A stretch of 64,000 nucleotides of DNA from Lactuca virosa (taxonomy: Eukaryota > Streptophyta > Magnoliopsida > Asterales > Asteraceae). Each line of letters begins with the position of its first letter. The stretch's first letter is position 1. The stretch is from contig CAKMRJ010005523.1 of assembly GCA_928212115.1 (NCBI GenBank), positions 97,826,989 to 97,890,988 on the forward strand, given 5' to 3'. The notes under the pieces were generated by a model, which saw only the letters and a list, made by a program, of their open reading frames with translations, did no database searches and had not been told where the DNA came from. The position numbers were made by a program, and so were the translations under genes. Positions 38,700 to 49,375 of this stretch are shown here, piece by piece.

Positions 38700-39017
38700 A
38701 GGGGCTATTTATTACAAATAGGAAAGCAATGCCACCAAGATTGGTAATATGGCAATAAATAGTTAAATTTATATTAATCATCTATGACAATTTCATAATT
38801 TAATGAATAATTAGAGGCTCATTTAGACTAAATTTTATAATTCTTGAGTCAATTTTAGTTGATTGAATGATATGTTGTATCTCGGTTCGTGCTTGTTATG
38901 CTAAGATAATCATATGAAAGAGTTTTAGTGACCAAGACCAAATTACTTAATCACTATGTAATCTTGATTTTTGGTTTTATTCACGTTGAATAACCCCATT
39001 ATGGTTTTTTAATATTT
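38700..39017. other. Spacer before G2
   Basis: AT-rich DNA with no gene, repeat or motif that I can support. Confidence 0.5.
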
Positions 39018-39079
39018 TGTAACACCCGGTTCTAGTTATGGTATTATTTTCGAGTATGTATGGTAATCTTCTTTGGAAT

Positions 39080-40050
39080 CCACGACGTGGTGAAGCCTCA
39101 CCACGACGTGGCAATGAGTTTTGGGCCGTGGAGTTTAATGAACCACCACGACATGGTGATTCCGCCACGACATGGTGGTTGCTGTTGGGGAAAACCCTAA
39201 AGTTTAAGGGCTAAGCCCTATTTAAAGATCCTTAGCCCCCTTCTAGCCTCCTCCCATCATCCTCCATCTCTTTAAATCGTCCCTTGCAAACCCTAGAGCC
39301 ATTTTGTGATTTTTAGCCTTAAAAGTGTGAGTTTTTGGGTGCTTATGAAGGAAAATGTGGTGGAAGGCCTCATTGGGAGTCCAAGGCAAAGAAGATCCAT
39401 GAGTTTACCTTCCACTAGCATCTCAAGTAGGTATAAAGTCTTCATCTTGATGAGTTTATGATTAGATCTATTGATTTTTCCCTTTCTTTCTCTATGTCTT
39501 GTTGCCTTGGGTGGTTGAACTTCATAAAGCTTGCAACTTTTTGAGTCTCCAGGCAATTTGAAGCATTTGGCTCTTCGGATCTAGTCTAGAATTGAGTTTT
39601 GAGGGCCATGCATGGGATCTTGGCCTTTTTTTCCCTATTTGACCTAATAAGAGTTTATGACATGCATTGGACATGCATGTCTGAAAAGCACCCGACTTTT
39701 ATGGTGTGCTTCGGGTTTGAGACTCTCTTGTAGCTTTTGGTCAAGTAACCCCATGGATTGGATGATTATTGATGAAGCCATGAAGTGTTTTGGACCTTAA
39801 AAGTCGACATCTATGCATTTTGGAGGGTTCTATTGAATAAAGTTGGAAACTTTATCCATATAGACCCTATTTTAGACCAGATCTGAGTTGGAAACCTATT
39901 GGAATCGAATGAAGTGGCTGAATGCAGTAAGCTGCTGAAAACCCTTTAACCACGACATGCAAGGCCACCACAACGTGGTGGCGGGGTGATTCGCGACTGC
40001 TTCGTCATATCCGACACCACGACGTGGTACAAGGGTACCACGACGTGGAA
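39080..40050 (+). promoter_or_regulatory. CCACGACGTGG near-palindromes in the G2 LTR
   Basis: CCACGACGTGG or one-base variants occur at about 39081, 39102, 39148, 39163, 39970, 40017 and 40038. The motif is symmetric except for its central base and contains the ACGTGG core of ABRE/G-box elements. The first group is 50-140 bp upstream of the TATA box. The 3' LTR copy keeps the group at 48783-48860 with some C-to-T decay (CCACGACATG, CCACAACGTGG). Confidence 0.5.
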
Positions 40051-40474
40051 GTCAAGTCAAGTTGACTTTTGTTGACCTTTTGACCGTTTGGCTAAGTTTG
40101 ACCTTAAAGGTATTTTAGGTATTGTGGGGTTTTGATGGAAATTGGTCTCTTGGTGGTTGTAGGCATTGAGTAGAGAACTGAGATTCGGAGTTGGGCCTTA
40201 TCAGTTATGTGCAGTTTGTGAGGTGAGTTTTCCTCGCTATATTTGCAGGTCGAAGGCACCAATGTCGGCCCACCGGATTGATATCATGTCATGCATGTTA
40301 TTGCACTGTTATGATATGTTAGATCGATATCCTGGTATATCGGATGATGCTATGCTTAGTGATCTGTTAGATCTGGTTGACTGGTTGTAGACTGTTATAT
40401 GATTATCTGTTATATGTGCACATGTTTGTTCGGTGGCTGAGGCTTCACTGCTTTGTGCGTAAGCCAACATGCAT

Positions 40475-40869
40475 GGGGTATTCCAACCCGATGGTTGATT
40501 GGACCCATAGTATGTTGGCATTCCAACCCGATGGTTGAGGGGCCGGGGTATTCCAACCCGATGGTTGATTGGACTCATAGTATGTTGGTATTCCAACCTG
40601 ATGGTTGAGGGGCCTAGGGTATTCCAACCCGATGGTTGATTAGACCCATAGTATGTTGGCATTCCAACCCGATGGTTGAGGGGCCTATGGTATTCCAACC
40701 TGATGGTTGATTGGACCTATAGTATGTTAGCATTCCAACCCGATGTTGAGGGGCCTGGCGTATTCCAACTCGATGGTTGATTAGACCCATAGTATATTGG
40801 CATTCCAACCCGGTGGTTAAGGGACTGGGGTATTCCAACCTGATGGTTGATTGGACCTATAGTATGTTG
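40475..40869. repeat. Minisatellite in the G2 LTR, unit about 69 bp
   Basis: Five full and one partial copies. Each unit has two half-units around ATTCCAACCCGATGGTTGA, followed alternately by TTGGACCCATAGTATGTTGG and by GGGGCC. The half-unit thus occurs eleven times. Long frames seen here on the minus strand are by-products of the repeat. Confidence 0.95.
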
Positions 40870-41000
40870 TTATTTGTGATATGTGTTATTTGTTATGTGT
40901 TGGTACTTTGGGGAAACTCACTAAGCTTTGTGCTAACAATTTAAGTTTATTGTTTCAGGTGCTTCAGATGATTATGGCAAGGCGAAGGCGTGACCGTACA

Positions 41001-44000
41001 TGTCACAACTAGGAATTCTAATGCTTTGTAAACATTGAACAAGGATAACATTGTAACTAAAAACTTGAAAGCAATGTATGATGCTTATTCAATGACAACC
41101 AAATTCCATCAAACACTCTATTTAAACACTCAAATAGTCAACAAAAGGTTGGAAACCCTAGAAATTCCGGTTTAAGTCCATTATGGACTAGGATTTCTTT
41201 ATTGGGCCTAATGGGCCAATAAACCCCCAATGTGACTATCTTGGGCTTAGAACTCTTAAATGGGCTCTAATTGGACCCACTATCATAAGACTTAACCTTT
41301 TTGGGCTTTATAAGTCTAAAATGGACTAGTTACCTTTAATGGGCCTTATTGGGCCATAACAATCCAATAAGCCCTAAAAAGCCACAAATCCATTCTTGCA
41401 TGCACATTTGGGCCGTAACCCACTCCAAAGGCTCAAATGGGCCAAAAGCTATTAAATTGGGCTCCATATTTTGGACTCTAACACCAAGGCCCAAATCTTT
41501 TCTTCTCCCTCTCTCTCTCTCTCGGCCCAAGTTAAACAAAACAAAAAAAATAGGAAAAGAAGGGATAAGGGAGGGTTGACTTTCCATGGTGCCACTTCAT
41601 AATTATCCATGGGATATCCATGCATCAAGTCACATACTTCCATGCATCCATCATATCACCTCTCTTTCTTCTCTTTCTATTACTCTCGACCGAGAGTATC
41701 AACACACACACACACACACACACACTTATTTCACTTCTAAATCCTCTCAAGAACTCACAACAACTTCTTCACTTCTCCTTCAAAATTTTCGAGAGTTAGG
41801 GCTCTTCAAGGAGGTTATTCCATAATAATCATCATCATTGGTAAGTTATTGGTTAGATCCATAACCTAGTCTCTTTATTTCATCGAAACTTCTTCCTAAC
41901 TCACACCATTTTCGTGATCTACTTCTTAGAAACTTCCTTAAGTTCGAAATCAACCCAAGAAAGCTTGTTGGGGCCGAAAAATAGAATCAAACTCTTCCCT
42001 TTATTCTTCAAATCGAAAACAACAAGCAAAGGTGAGTTCATACCCCTCTATTTTCGGTTTTCACAAGTTTTATGGGGGAGAATACAATTAAAATGTGTAG
42101 ATCTATGTGTATGTGTATGTTATGTGTGATTTCATGTGTTTATGTGGTAAATATGTAACAAAAAGAAAGAAATCTCGAGATCTATGGCACAAGAAGGAAA
42201 ATAAACATGATCTAAGATGTATTACACTAAACAAGTCAAGAAAAATTACCCTCTAAGGTTATAATAAACATATTGCAACATAAAACTCATTTTTGGACTA
42301 TATTTGTCAAATAAACAAAAGTTGGGTTAAAAATGGTCATTCACGGTTTTCTTAAGGACCAAAAGAGTCAAAACAGTTAAAATAAATGTTTTTATGAATA
42401 TTATGCTCTTTAAGGGACTAGAAATGTGATTTGTAGCCTAATGAGCCAAATTTTGGGCTTTTCGGCCCATAGGTCCAAAATATGCGAAAAATGTGATTTT
42501 CAAGGGGTTGAAATGGTAAATTTCTCAAAACAGGGGGTAAAAGGGTAAACAAAACTATTTCAGGGGTTAAAATGATTTTTTTTCCAAAAAGGATCAAAGA
42601 AGTAAAGTTTTTGGAAATTGGGTCAAAATTGTAAAAGTTGCGAAAAGTTTGGACTTTAACTGCAAAACTCTTTGCGGAAAGGGCTGAAACTGCCAAAGAG
42701 TAAATTTTGAGCTAAAAACATTACTTAAACAAGTCTACGGGCCAAAGATGTCAAGAAAAATGGTTCAAGGACCTAAAATGTCATGTTTTTATAAAAAGGG
42801 CAAAAATTGCCAACTTTACAAAAATAAGGGTTTGAATAGGTCAAACTAATGTTTTTGGTCAATTATGTTGATAATAAAAATTCGGTCAAAATATGCAAAA
42901 CTTTATAACTTATGGGTTGTAAATAGAAAAATAGCTATTTTTACAAATCTATAAATCGCTATAAAACAAATTCGTGAATTATACGACACATCGATTAAAT
43001 AACTCGCAACATTAATTCTATATAAAACAAGTAAACGTTCAAGTGGTTGGGCTTGAGAGATTCTAAACATTCTTAATGGGCCTTCGTGACTCATTAACAT
43101 GGCTTTTAGGCCCAACATAAATAATACATGTTATTGGGCCTCCTGTGACCCAATTACATGCTTAATGGACCCTCAATGGTTTTTACATGCTATTGGGCCT
43201 CAGTGGCCCATTATGCATTACTAGTAAGGTCCAAGTAAATTATATGCGAAAGGGGCCAATACGCTTTTCGTATACTCGACAGCCTTATATAACATACGAA
43301 ATTAGTAGGGCTTAGTAGTCTTCTTCTCCTCGTCTGTTAGGCTTACCTTCTTTTCGTATAAAATAAAATTCGATCATTAATCAAGGTTAATCAAACTCAT
43401 GTGGATTGAGTGAGTAATAACGGGTGACACCAATAAGTGTCGGTCGTAGTCTGTAGTTGTAATCAAAGTCTCCTGGAGGGAGAGCGAGAGTTTGTGTATA
43501 GATCTATACGAGGGTGACTCCCCCACACCTAAGCTGTTCACTACAGTTAGACTCGGCCAGTCTAGGGTGACAAAGTCTTCAGATCAAAAGTCTTAAGACT
43601 GACGAACTAGTCATTATCATGCATGGTTATAACGAATCACGTAGAAATCCGACATCATTAATCAGGGGAAATCATTAATCAAGGGAAATCATTAATCAAA
43701 GGAAGATCATTAATCAATGGAAATCATATTCATTCGATGTAACGATTCAATAAAGCAAAACAATCATAACTTTTATTCGGAAGACATCAGGTTTTCTAGG
43801 GAAATAAATCTTACTCACTTGTACTTTCAAACATTATAATGCAAAACTTCTCATTTATTCATGTTTTGAAATCATTCACGCATATACTTACAGGATCATC
43901 ACAATATTTTTCAAGAAAGTTTTATTACAGAAAATATCGAATTTTCTGGGTTTTACCAATGACATAAACTACTTTACCTCAAACACACTTATGAACTCAC

Positions 44001-44292
44001 CAACATTATATATGTTGACCGTTTTCAAAATAAGTTGTATTCTCAGGTAATCATTAGACAAGGAGGCATCCGGTGTGTTGAAAGTCTTCTTTTGTAGTAG
44101 CTAATCACCAAACACTTTATATTTTGAAATCATGTAATGTAACCCTTGTACTCGATGTAAACAATGCCAGTTGTACTATGTAATGGTTGGTGATGCATGT
44201 TTTATGTTTCATATATATTAATTGTGATGATATTTCAATTTAAGTCACGCGAGCCCTCGAACGTTTCCGCCGTCTGGTTCGGGGGTGTGACA
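41001..44292 (+). repeat. Solo LTR, 3.3 kb, with TSD GTACA
   Basis: 3292 bp from TGTCACAACTAGG to GTTCGGGGGTGTGACA, flanked by GTACA at 40996-41000 and 44293-44297. No primer-binding site, polypurine tract or coding region is inside, so it is a solo LTR. The end is similar to the T1 LTR end (TTTCCGCCG..GGTGTGACA), suggesting a related large-LTR gypsy group. It holds (CA)n at 41703-41726, a CT run at 41508-41523, and four copies of an 18-bp unit ATCATTAATCAAGGGAA near 43655-43728. Confidence 0.85.
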
Positions 44293-44443
44293 GTACACAT
44301 CCTTGGTTTTACTACTGATTGAATCTTGGGAGACTCCGATTTTAAATAATGTTTTGGGTACAATGATTTTGTAGACACTCTATTATTAAAAAGGTTTGTT
44401 TTGAAAAGTTTAACTTTGTTGAAAATTTTGGGATGTTACAAGT

Positions 44444-44455
44444 TGGTATCAGAGC
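44444..44455 (+). other. G2 primer-binding site
   Basis: TGGTATCAGAGC, three bases after the LTR end, initiator tRNA-Met type. Confidence 0.9.
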
Positions 44456-45660
44456 CTTTGTTTGAGTGAATTGGACGAACATTCGTTTGAATCCAGTCTC
44501 AAACTAAGGAAAAAAATGATTTTCAAGGTAAGGGTTTTAAAAATAATTTTCAAAGTTGCTTTAAAAATAACCAAAAGTGGATGCGGTGTGTACGATCAGC
44601 CGGAGCCAGTAAGTAGACCCCAAATTACCACACTGTTACTTGATATTATGATATGTTAGAATAGCATGCTAGTGATAGGCTAGGGATCTTCAAGAAATGC
44701 ATTATAGAATTGTCTGATATATGATGCCTTACCTCTTATAGAATCCTTGATTGATTGTCATATGACTCTTTCGCGTGTGAACTGGCTATTGAGTGAATAC
44801 ACTAAGTCACATGCTACATGGCTTAATTGATCTTAGGATAAGGGGTTTGGTCCTGCTGCGTATCTCTTGTCTGAGTTCAACTGTTGTGGGATTGGATCTT
44901 TTAGCCTAAGATTGTTTAAACTATGGGGCATGTGATTGTATTCATGCGATAGTCATCTGGCACCAATGGAGGGTCATGTGGCTGTTAGTGGTAGGGTGAG
45001 TTGTGTGGGGTCAGTCGGCTAGTTTCATTATTGGATGAGGAGGCAGTGGTTTCCTTAGGCTGGGTGCGGTTCATAGTGGGTCAACGTATGGAATGATTAG
45101 CCACTCTTGAGAGAGCGAGGACACGGCGAAGGTGCATCCTAGATGCTGGGAGATAGCAATCGAGAATTCCATATGAATATCTTCCTGATTTTATTGTATC
45201 TTAGTGTCAGTCATCTCCGTTGCTCGAATGTTGCTTACTTTGTGCTCTGTGGGGCTCACATTGATGTGAGCCAACTATCAAATGAATACATTATGTTACA
45301 TGCAATGGAGGTTAAATAATCTTAAAGTGAAGGTTTGGTCCTGCTGCGCAGCTCTTGTCTGAGTCCAACCGTTGTAGGATTGGGTCCTTTAGTCGAAGTA
45401 TCATTTAAGTATTGTCGCATGTAATTGTATTCATGAAGTGGTTGGCTAACATTGATTGGATCCCTTCAGCAGCTGATGGCAAGGGAGGTGGGGGAAATCC
45501 TAGGAGAGCCAAGGAAGTATTTTTTGTGCCTTTGTTTCGTTGTGGAGCAAGTATTGGGAGTATTTTGACTAGGTATTAGAGGACCTGATATGATTTTTGA
45601 GGAAAGTATGGATAGGTGTGGAAGGTAATATTGGGCCCGTACTACTGGAAGCACAAGATC
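44456..45660 (+). other. G2 leader with a tandem-duplicated block
   Basis: A block of about 488 bp occurs twice. Both copies hold GGTTTGGTCCTGCTGCG (about 44845 and 45333), CTCTTGTCTGAGT and a CAAC..GTTGT(A/G)GGATTGG phrase. In the second copy GCTGCGCAGC (45343-45352) is a perfect palindrome; in the first it reads GCTGCGTATC. The GTCCAACCGTTGTAGGATTGG phrase is shared with G1 and G3. Confidence 0.7.
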
Positions 45661-48600
45661 CATACTCGAATCAAGGATAGTTTTAGGTATTCTAAGAGCT
45701 GGTCGGAAGAGATGCATGGTTTGATACCATGTTTCGTGGCAGTGGTTCCGTATCTGGTGATCTTTTGGTGATGGTTGCCCAGGCATGGGGATCGGTCTGG
45801 TAATAGTTTTGGGCCCCAATGGAGATATCGATTTGGATTGAATGGTTCTTACCTAGATGAGTATGTTGGTTTGGAGGTCTCGAGGGTTTCGCTGGTGGCC
45901 GTGATTTGAGTCGCGGGATTCAAGAAGGAAGTGGTTGTTATGATCGGCTTATGGATTTCAGCTTAGAGTTGAGTGGTTGATTGGCGGATTGAATTGTCGC
46001 TATTTGTGGCAATGATCATGCCCTTGCAGTTCTCCGGGTTCAGAGAAGGGGTGAGCAGGCTTGTAAATTCAAGAGTTAGGATGTAAACTCAACATAGGGT
46101 CTATTGGTCGCGGTGTTTGGTGATAGTATGTTAGCGCAGGAGTGCGCGGGTGGATTGATGTGTTATGTATTCTTTGTGATGTAATCAAGGGTCTGTGCTC
46201 TTGGGATATAGGTAGGTCAGGTACCAGAGTGGTGGTTAGGATTGCAGGCTAGGAGGGCATGCTTTGGATCATAAGTCATTGATGGCTTATTCTCTTGAAA
46301 TGAATCCTTAATGTTAAAGTGTCAATGATTGGTAAATATCAGAGGTCTTCAGCTGAAATTCAGGAATTCTCTTGGGATTTGTTTGGTCCTTATCTATAAT
46401 ATCACCATGCGTGTGTTATTTATTCCCAGGGTAAGGGATAGTCATACCTGGTTGAGCCGGTCTGAGTTATGGTGTGGTTTCAACACCAGTGAGTGATAGT
46501 TCAAACCCTAAGTGGGAGATAACTGGGTATTCTGCTTAGAGGATCATCGATCTATTCGAGTTCATGGTATTAGGAGGATGATTCATAGGGATCTGCGGTG
46601 CGAGTACGTGGGATCTCGGTTCAGGATTTGGTCAAGGCTGGGGTATATAGTAGGTGGCAATCGAATGTATGTATTAAGGAGACACATGAGTTGTCCCTCA
46701 ACTATAGTGGTTGGTCAAGGGCTCGTTGCAACTATTGGTTTCTTTTGGGAGTGCCCAATAATAGATGAGGATCCGATAGGATCATTCAAGTTTAGTATCA
46801 GTTGTTGAGGAATTGTCGGCTCGTTGTATCGATTTCTAATTATAGTCTAGCTTGGGTAGAGGTCAATCAGGAAATCGGTTTTTGAGTTGGGTACATTCAG
46901 CTCCGCACAGGATTTGGTTCATTAGATCTAATGTCAATGCGTCTTCGATCATTGGTCGTTTCACTCATCATTCAGCGGAGATTCTCCGAAAGTTTCAAGT
47001 GGTAAGAGCTGAAGTTCAAGGAATGTGTCAACCTATCATCAAGTTCAGTATGTTTTATGTTCCTTTGGTATATGGGTATGTTTACCCTCAATGGTGGTGT
47101 GGAATTTTGGTTTATAGCAGGCTCAGGTTTTGTTAGCATTCAGGATCACCTTGCAAGTCTTCTTCAGTTGGTTGTGTATTGGTGGAACCTTTTTAGTCTC
47201 AATCAAGGTATAGGGTTTTATTCTGAGCGTTCGTGAGGATGTTTTCTGTTATTGATTGAGGCTTTATTTTGATTATCTCTGGTAATTCTTTCTCTTTGGA
47301 TGATATTATGGATTTCCTAAGTATGTGTATGGTGGGTTTTCATGTAAGCTGGGCAAGATAGCATTGCAGCCCTTGGTTCAAATTTTTGTGCATGGTTCTT
47401 TTGGGTTATATCCTTCAAATTGGACCAAGGGTGCAGCCACTAACCTATTCTCGGGTCGTGTGCGACCATGTCTTTGTAAGGTTTTGCATTGGTAGTGGCT
47501 TTCTGGTGTTCTGATGGCATTGTAAGGGAATTTATTAGGTCCCTTCAAGGTAATGGAAAGAGGTGGGCATTTTCAGGCCCGGAGTGCTAGGCGAATGATG
47601 CGATGCAGACGAGGTCGGTGTAATATCGGGAGTATTCCTGTCATAGGCTGTGGGCCTAGTGATCATGGGAGTCGGGTGAGTCACAAATCTTTTGGTTGGA
47701 TAAGGGAAGCGGTAAGGGTTGTGAGGAGTATCAGTCAGGTATCAGAAAGTCTCTGTGGGATGTATGCATTATATTCCCGGTTGTTCACAAGTTGTTGTTA
47801 GGGTTTTGATTTTCAAGATCGGAATTGCTTATGAGGTCTCTAGTCCTAAATTTATGTATGATGTCTCAAGTGGTTTGTTCAGATGGAGGTACACCTGAGC
47901 CGATAGGAGCCGATTGTATCGCGAAATTTTTTTTCTTGGATTGATCATCTTTGATCGTTAAAGTAGTAGTTGGTAATGGCATAACAAATAGTCAAGGGTT
48001 ATTAAGGTTTGGTACGTCATATGGTTTGGTTTTGGGTGAAGTTCGTGATCGGTATATTTTTGCGGATCAATTTTGCATGTTTCTGGTAGTGTCCCCAGTT
48101 AGGGATTGGGGATAGATTCATAAATGGATGCTCATCAGTTGTAGGGAGGGGTCTTCGAGAAGATTAGGAGTGGCCATTTTCGAGTAGGCTTTGGTGGAAA
48201 ATCGCGTTGGGAATCGCGAGTGTATCCGTACAAGGTTGTGCTCAAAAAGATGTGGATTAAGAAATCTGTATGTCAAATGCATCAGCTGGAGGGTTCAGGA
48301 TTTAGCTTATGTGGTTCTACCTGTGTGAAGGCCAGACAAGTGATGAGGTTTCAACATCTTAGTAGCAACATGTCGGTCCGGCGAATAAGGAAATCTATGT
48401 CTTGTATTTCTTTGTGTTCATGGAATTGCTATCATAAGGGGTTGAATAGATAGGTGATGGGTGTAGCATTGATTCAGTATGGACGGTCTGTCAGGGAGTC
48501 AGACCAATTCGAGGCCTCAAGTTTCAGATAAAGTAGGTTGGGTTTCTACATGGGTTTGTGGATTCCTCTTCTTCAGGTGGAAAATTCCTGTTGGGATCAG

Positions 48601-48704
48601 TTGCCTTAGGAAGGTAATGGTATGTTCAAGGTTGTGGTTATGTCCCTCAGACTGTCAAGCATGTCGGGGATGATAAGGAATGATTTCGAGGACGAAATCG
48701 AATT
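45661..48704 (+). pseudogene. G2 interior, no intact coding; faint RT remnant
   Basis: Three kilobases with only short frames. Near 46030-46080 the reading VLRVQRRGEQACKFKS echoes the RT segment VL(D)VLRR..LYAKF(S)KC that is clearer in G3 at 31700, so this is decayed pol. The end, at 48682-48699, is GATTTCGAGGACGAAATC, the pol-terminal block. Nothing else is recognised. Confidence 0.55.
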
Positions 48705-48705
48705 T

Positions 48706-48719
48706 AAGTGGGGGAGAGT
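48706..48719 (+). other. G2 polypurine tract
   Basis: AAGTGGGGGAGAGT directly before the 3' LTR start TGTAACACC at 48720. Confidence 0.85.
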
Positions 48720-48948
48720 TGTAACACCCGGTTCTAGTTATGGTATTATTTTCGAGTATGTATGGTAATCTTCTTTGGAATCCACGACATGATGAAGCCT
48801 CACCACAACGTGGCGATGAGTTTTTGGCCGCAGGGTTTAATGAACCACCACGACGTGGTGGTAGCTGTTGGGGAAAACCCTAAAGTTTAAGGGTTGAACC
48901 CTATTTAAAGATCCTTATCCCCCTTCTAGCCTCCTCACATCAGCCTCC
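48720..48948 (+). repeat. G2 3' LTR, first part
   Basis: It matches 39018-39264 with scattered changes and a small deletion. It stops at CCTCC (48944-48948), where C4 begins. Confidence 0.9.
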
Positions 48949-49150
48949 TGTTGGATTAGGTGTGTAAGCCCATAACTATATTTGGTATCTACTTGACTCG
49001 GTTGTAGCATGGTCCTTTTGGGTTTGCCTTCACCAAAGCAACTTGACTAGATGATTAATGGAGAAAGAGGTTATTATGGTTTATTAATATATTATATGAA
49101 TAATATATTAAAAGAGAAATCATATTGGTTCATTAATATTGGTCAAGAAT
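48949..49150 (+). repeat. C4 5' LTR, 3' part deleted
   Basis: It matches the first 200 bases of the 3' LTR, up to GGTCAAGAAT. The remaining roughly 590 bases and the primer-binding site are gone, and leader sequence follows. Confidence 0.8.
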
Positions 49151-49306
49151 CGTCATTCACTTACCTTCAAATTATTTGCAGTTTGGATTATGGCATCCCT
49201 CTTCTAAATTGTAAATAATATTGTTGGATCCTAGCCCTAATTTCTCATTTTGAGTGTTTAATTGGGGATTCTTATATATTCAAACTTTGTTCCTTTTCTA
49301 TTTCAG

Positions 49307-49375
49307 ATGTCTACTCAAAACAACGCTTCTGCCTCGACCCCTTTTGTCTCATTCTCACTCATGAAGTTGTGTGGG
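49307..49375 (+). pseudogene. C4 gag, first codons
   Basis: The ATG at 49307 begins MSTQNNASASTPF, ending in SLMKLCG, a normal copia-gag N-terminus, before G4 interrupts it. Confidence 0.6.

Larger units (their letters stand above)
36553..38700 (+). mobile_element. Possible Helitron-related segment
   Basis: After two TA runs come similar starts: TCCCTATTCTAATAAATG..AAGTGTCAC at 36553 and TATTCTAATAAAAAAAGTAG..ATGTGTCAC at 36917. The combination TC..TATTCTAATAAA..TGTGTCA resembles 5' ends of plant Helitrons. The interior (37140-38460) has exon-like scraps with splice-like borders, for example after TTTCAG at about 38110 and after CGCAG at about 38242. I found no Rep/helicase motif and no certain 3' hairpin with CTRR end, so this is tentative. 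Confidence 0.3.
39018..44440 (+). repeat. 5' LTR of G2, split by a solo LTR
   Basis: The LTR itself is about 2.1 kb: 39018-41000, then 44298-44440 after the insertion. It starts TGTAACACCCGG and ends GGGATGTTACA. A TATA-like CCCTATTTAAAG is at about 39217-39228. CCACGACGTGG elements lie upstream of it and again near 39950-40050, and a minisatellite lies at 40475-40869. Confidence 0.85.

Noticed and set aside
40309..40838. Three overlapping minus-strand frames with repeated Ser-Gly-Trp-Asn
   Set aside because: They arise from the 69-bp minisatellite in the G2 LTR; there is no start context or homology.
43655..43728. Possible CRISPR-like array (ATCATTAATCA units)
   Set aside because: Units are adjacent with no spacers and lie in a plant LTR; a plain tandem repeat.
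46512..47136. Two plus-strand frames of 94-98 codons in G2
   Set aside because: No known motif, no partner frame and high stop density around them; treated as decayed interior.
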